A DNA stretch of 7,241 bases from Pseudofrankia asymbiotica (GTDB taxonomy: Bacteria > Actinomycetota > Actinomycetes > Frankiales > Frankiaceae), in the NCBI RefSeq assembly GCF_001983105.1, contig NZ_MOMC01000075.1, positions 9,634 through 16,874 of the forward strand. The letters run 5' to 3'. Under the pieces are notes generated by a model. It was not told the DNA's origin and ran no database searches. It worked only from the letters and a program-made list of their open reading frames with translations. A program made the position numbers and the translations under genes. This document shows, one piece after another, positions 4,970 to 7,241 of this stretch (position 1 is the first letter of the stretch; each line of letters begins with the position of its first letter).

Positions 4970-5821
4970 GTGCCGACGAGCCGCCGCAGGGCCATCCCCC
5001 AGCTTCGCGTCGCGGAGGCCATCGCCGCGACGCTGCGCGACCGCATCCTGGCCGGCGCCGACGGCGACGGCTACCGGCTGCCCACACAGGAGCAGCTCGT
5101 GGAGGAGTTCGGGGTGAGCTACCCGTCGGTGCGGGAGGCGATCCGGATCCTGGAGACCGAGGGGCTCGTCACCGTCCGGCGCGGCAACGTCGGCGGCGCG
5201 GAGGTCCACCGCCCGGACCCGTCGTCCGCCGCCTACCACCTGGGCCTGGTCCTGCAGGCCGGGCGGGTCACGCTCGGCGACCTCGCCGGCGGCCTGCAGC
5301 TGCTGGAGCCGCTGTGCGCCGCCGAGTGCGCCCGCCGCGACGACCGCGCCGCGCAGGTCGTGCCGGCGCTGCGCGCCAACGTGGAGCGCTCCGCCGAGCT
5401 GGTCGGGAACGGGCTCGCCGGGAGCGGGCTCGTCGACTCCGGCGTCGCCTTCACCGAGACGGCGCGGGAGTTCCACGAGCTCATCGTCGCGTTCACCCCG
5501 AACGCGACCGTCCGCCTCGTCGTCAGCAGCCTGGTCGCCCTGTGGTCGGCGCAGGAGGTCCGCTGGGCCGAGCTGCTGACGAGCCGCGGCGAGTATCCCG
5601 CCCAGGAGGACGCCCAGACCGTCGTGCGCACGCACCGGCGCATCCTCGCCGAGATCGAGAGTGGCCGGCCGGCCGAGGCCGAACGCATCTCCCGCGCGCA
5701 TCTGGCCGCGTCACAGGCGCTGCTCGTCGACCGTTTCGGCAGTGACATACACGCCGCGTCGACGCGGTCCTGGCAGGCCGTCGGCCCGGCCGGCGGCGCA
5801 CGGGTCTCCAGCCGCGTCTGA
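4970..5821 (+). CDS. GntR-family transcriptional regulator, FadR/FCD subfamily, 283 aa
   Basis: Likely ligand-controlled DNA-binding protein regulating the divergent ACAD operon and itself. Residues about 10-80 form the GntR winged helix, with the helix-turn-helix in PTQEQLVEEFGVSYPSVREA (38-57), followed by IRILETEGLVTVRRGNVGG (58-76) and its wing. Residues about 102-255 are the all-helical FCD domain, which binds acids or acyl-CoAs in this family. The three usual metal-ligand histidines are present: H169 (EFHELI), H222 (THRRILAEIESG) and H244 (SRAHL). The aspartate normally four residues before the first histidine appears to be A165. A Gly-rich insertion, GNGLAGSGLVDSG (146-158), comes from a tandem 15-bp repeat. 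GTG 4970 is supported by AGGA seven nt upstream and by where conserved sequence begins. The C-terminal 25 residues are unconserved and encode one arm of the terminator hairpin. The effector is unknown. Confidence 0.9.
   Translation: MPTSRRRAIPQLRVAEAIAATLRDRILAGADGDGYRLPTQEQLVEEFGVSYPSVREAIRILETEGLVTVRRGNVGGAEVHRPDPSSAAYHLGLVLQAGRVTLGDLAGGLQLLEPLCAAECARRDDRAAQVVPALRANVERSAELVGNGLAGSGLVDSGVAFTETAREFHELIVAFTPNATVRLVVSSLVALWSAQEVRWAELLTSRGEYPAQEDAQTVVRTHRRILAEIESGRPAEAERISRAHLAASQALLVDRFGSDIHAASTRSWQAVGPAGGARVSSRV
5405..5434 (+). repeat. Tandem 15-bp direct repeat inside the regulator gene
   Basis: GGGAACGGGCTCGCC (5405-5419) is followed at once by GGGAGCGGGCTCGTC (5420-5434), identical at 13 of 15 bases. 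Being a multiple of three, it keeps the frame and encodes GNGLA then GSGLV in the loop before the FCD helix that carries H169. It looks like a small in-frame duplication. Confidence 0.7.
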
Positions 5822-5834
5822 GGCTGGAGACCCG
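5801..5834. terminator. Strong hairpin between the convergent regulator and aldehyde dehydrogenase genes
   Basis: CGGGTCTCCAGCC (5801-5813) and GGCTGGAGACCCG (5822-5834) form a perfect 13-bp stem with the 8-nt loop GCGTCTGA. The regulator's TGA stop (5819-5821) lies in the loop, so the left arm is coding. There is no T-tract on either side, which is common in actinobacteria. Its position, just beyond the stop at 5860 of the convergent gene, suggests it ends transcription in both directions. Confidence 0.75.
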
Positions 5835-5859
5835 CGCCGGCCCGGCGGCCTCCGCTCGG

Positions 5860-7241
5860 TCAGGAGGCGGCGGGGGTGTAGCCGAGGATGCCCTTGGTCT
5901 CCAGGTACTCGTGGAAGCCGAACTCGCCCCACTCGCGGCCGTTGCCGCTCTTCTTGTAGCCGCCGAACGGGCAGGCGAAGTCGAACCCGTCGTTGATGGT
6001 CACCATGCCCGCGCGGATGCGCCGGGCGACCGCGCGGCAGGCCGCCAGGTCGACGCCCGCGACGTAGCCGGCGAGGCCGTACTCGGTGTCGTTGGCGATC
6101 TCGACCGCGTGGTCGACACCGTCATAGCCGATGATCGTCAGCACGGGCCCGAAGATCTCCTCCCGGGCGATCGTCATGTCGTTCTTGACGTCCGCGAAGA
6201 CGGTCGGCCGGACGTAGAAGCCTCTGGTCAGCCCGTCGGGACGGCCGGGGCCGCCGGCGACCAGCGTCGCGCCCTCGTCGACGCCCTTCTGGAGGAGCGC
6301 CTGGATCTTCTCGAACTGGCTGGCGGAGACGACCGGGCCGATGGTGACCTCGGTGTTCGGGTCGCCGACCGTGACCTGCGCCGCGGCGGCCCGCGCGGCC
6401 TCGATGGCCTCGGCCATCCGCTCGCTGGGCACCAGCATGCGCGACGGGGCGCTGCAGGTCTGGCCCGAGTTGCCCATCATGCTCGCGACGCCCTTGGCCA
6501 CGTTCGCGGCGAACGCCTCGTCGTCGAGGATGATGTTCGGGCCCTTGCCGCCGAGCTCCTGGGCGACCCGCTTGACGGTCGGGGCGGCGTTGCGGGCGAT
6601 CTCGATGCCCGCGCGCGTCGAGCCGGTGAAGGAGACCATGTCGACGCCCGGGTGGGCGGACAGCGGCACACCCACGCTGGGACCGTCACCCTGAATCAGG
6701 TTGAACACCCCGGCGGGAACGCCAGCGGCGTCCAGGATCTCGGCGAAGATCTGCCCCGTGAACGGCGACCGCTCCGAGGGCTTAAGCACCATCGCGCAGC
6801 CGGTCGCGAGCGCCGGGAAGACCTTCACCGCGATCTGGTTCAGCGGCCAGTTCCACGGCGTGATCAGGCCGCAGACGCCGATCGGCTCCCGCACCAGCAG
6901 CAGGCCGCCGCGCTCCTCCTCGAAGACGAAGGTCTCGAGCAGCTCTATCGCCTTCGCCAGGTGCCCGATGCCGAGGCCCACCTGGAAACCGCCCGCGAGC
7001 GCGGCCGGCGCGCCCATCTCCTCGGTGAGTGCCGCGGCCAGGTCGGGCATGCGCGTCTGGTATTCGCCCAGAACGCGCCGGAGTAACTCCAGGCGCTCCT
7101 CACGGCTGGTCGTCGACCAGGTGGTGAACGCGTCGCGGGCGGCCGCCACGGCGCGGTCCACATCCGCGGCCGAGCCGAGTGCCACCGTGCCGGCGACCTC
7201 CTCGGTGGCCGGGTTCACGACCTCGAAGGTCTCCGTGCCGG
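5860..7241 (-). CDS. Aldehyde dehydrogenase family protein, N-terminus beyond the window
   Basis: NAD(P)-dependent oxidation of an aldehyde to the acid. Numbering from the in-frame GTG at 7218, the visible family features are PWNWPL with N123, the coenzyme lysine K146 in VLKPSE, FTGSTRAG (197-204), the general base E221 in ELGGKGPN, the nucleophile C255 in GNSGQTCSAPSR, and E354 in EEIFGPV. The C-terminus has PFGGYKKSGNGREWGEFGFH (417-436). All expected catalytic residues are intact. The frame stays open to the window edge, encoding GTETFEVV before NPATEEV, a typical near-N-terminal pattern. GTG 7218 is therefore probably not the true start, and roughly 15-25 residues are likely missing. Codon 45 in this numbering is TTA (7086-7084). 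The gene is convergent with the regulator and outside the ACAD operon. The substrate cannot be told; the GNGREWG signature is common in broad actinobacterial aldehyde dehydrogenases. Confidence 0.93.
   Translation of the reverse strand, partial: GTETFEVVNPATEEVAGTVALGSAADVDRAVAAARDAFTTWSTTSREERLELLRRVLGEYQTRMPDLAAALTEEMGAPAALAGGFQVGLGIGHLAKAIELLETFVFEEERGGLLLVREPIGVCGLITPWNWPLNQIAVKVFPALATGCAMVLKPSERSPFTGQIFAEILDAAGVPAGVFNLIQGDGPSVGVPLSAHPGVDMVSFTGSTRAGIEIARNAAPTVKRVAQELGGKGPNIILDDEAFAANVAKGVASMMGNSGQTCSAPSRMLVPSERMAEAIEAARAAAAQVTVGDPNTEVTIGPVVSASQFEKIQALLQKGVDEGATLVAGGPGRPDGLTRGFYVRPTVFADVKNDMTIAREEIFGPVLTIIGYDGVDHAVEIANDTEYGLAGYVAGVDLAACRAVARRIRAGMVTINDGFDFACPFGGYKKSGNGREWGEFGFHEYLETKGILGYTPAAS

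Noticed and set aside
2631..5087. 818-codon open frame on the minus strand
   Set aside because: Only its last 342 codons (3659-2631) look like a protein; the rest is Arg/Gly/Ala-rich shadow over the first ACAD gene. It is not an ACAD fusion.
4963..5745. Plus-strand frame starting at TTG 4963, overlapping the regulator
   Set aside because: Arg/Gly/Pro-rich shadow; the GntR and FCD motifs are all in the frame starting at 4970.
1..7241. Mobile element, CRISPR, defence or other novel system
   Set aside because: All substantial genes fall into well-known metabolic and regulatory families; no transposase, integrase, repeat-spacer pattern, tRNA or toxin-antitoxin-like pair is seen.

Overview
The window is very GC-rich with strong third-position G/C bias, which fills most other frames with spurious open reading frames. 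Codon usage, gene style (ATGA overlaps, few Shine-Dalgarno sites) and protein content point to a high-GC actinomycete. A Frankia-like or related genome is plausible, but the genus is a guess.

Layout. Bases 1-161 are non-coding and hold only short inverted repeats. Bases 162-4903 are a tight four-gene operon on the minus strand, read from right to left, in which every gene is an acyl-CoA dehydrogenase (ACAD) family member: 4903-3656, 3659-2631, 2634-1429 and 1424-162. The first three overlap by 4 bp at each junction (ATGA), and the last starts 4 nt after the preceding stop. A 66-bp AT-rich divergent intergenic region (4904-4969) separates the operon from a plus-strand GntR-family regulator of the FadR/FCD type (4970-5821). 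A strong hairpin overlaps the regulator's stop codon. Convergent to it is an NAD(P)-dependent aldehyde dehydrogenase on the minus strand (5860-7241), whose N-terminus lies beyond the window.

How it may work. The four ACADs look like two alpha/beta pairs. In each pair the first protein has a glutamate where isovaleryl-CoA dehydrogenase has its catalytic base, plus the EPxxGSD and G[ST]xEhQR motifs. The second lacks these but carries the R-x-Q-F-G and HGxxG[FY] flavin-site motifs that the first lacks. This resembles the obligate alpha2beta2 ACADs of actinobacteria (for example mycobacterial FadE26-FadE27, used in steroid side-chain oxidation). The divergent FadR-type protein probably controls the operon from palindromes in the shared promoter region, perhaps with an acyl-CoA or organic acid as effector. 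No ligase, hydratase, thiolase or ring-degradation gene is present, so the substrate cannot be assigned. The aldehyde dehydrogenase may belong to the same catabolic theme but is not in the operon.

I see no mobile element, CRISPR array, RNA gene or defence system. The most interesting points are the duplicated two-subunit ACAD arrangement, the compact divergent control region, and a rare TTA leucine codon at codon 12 of the operon's first gene.
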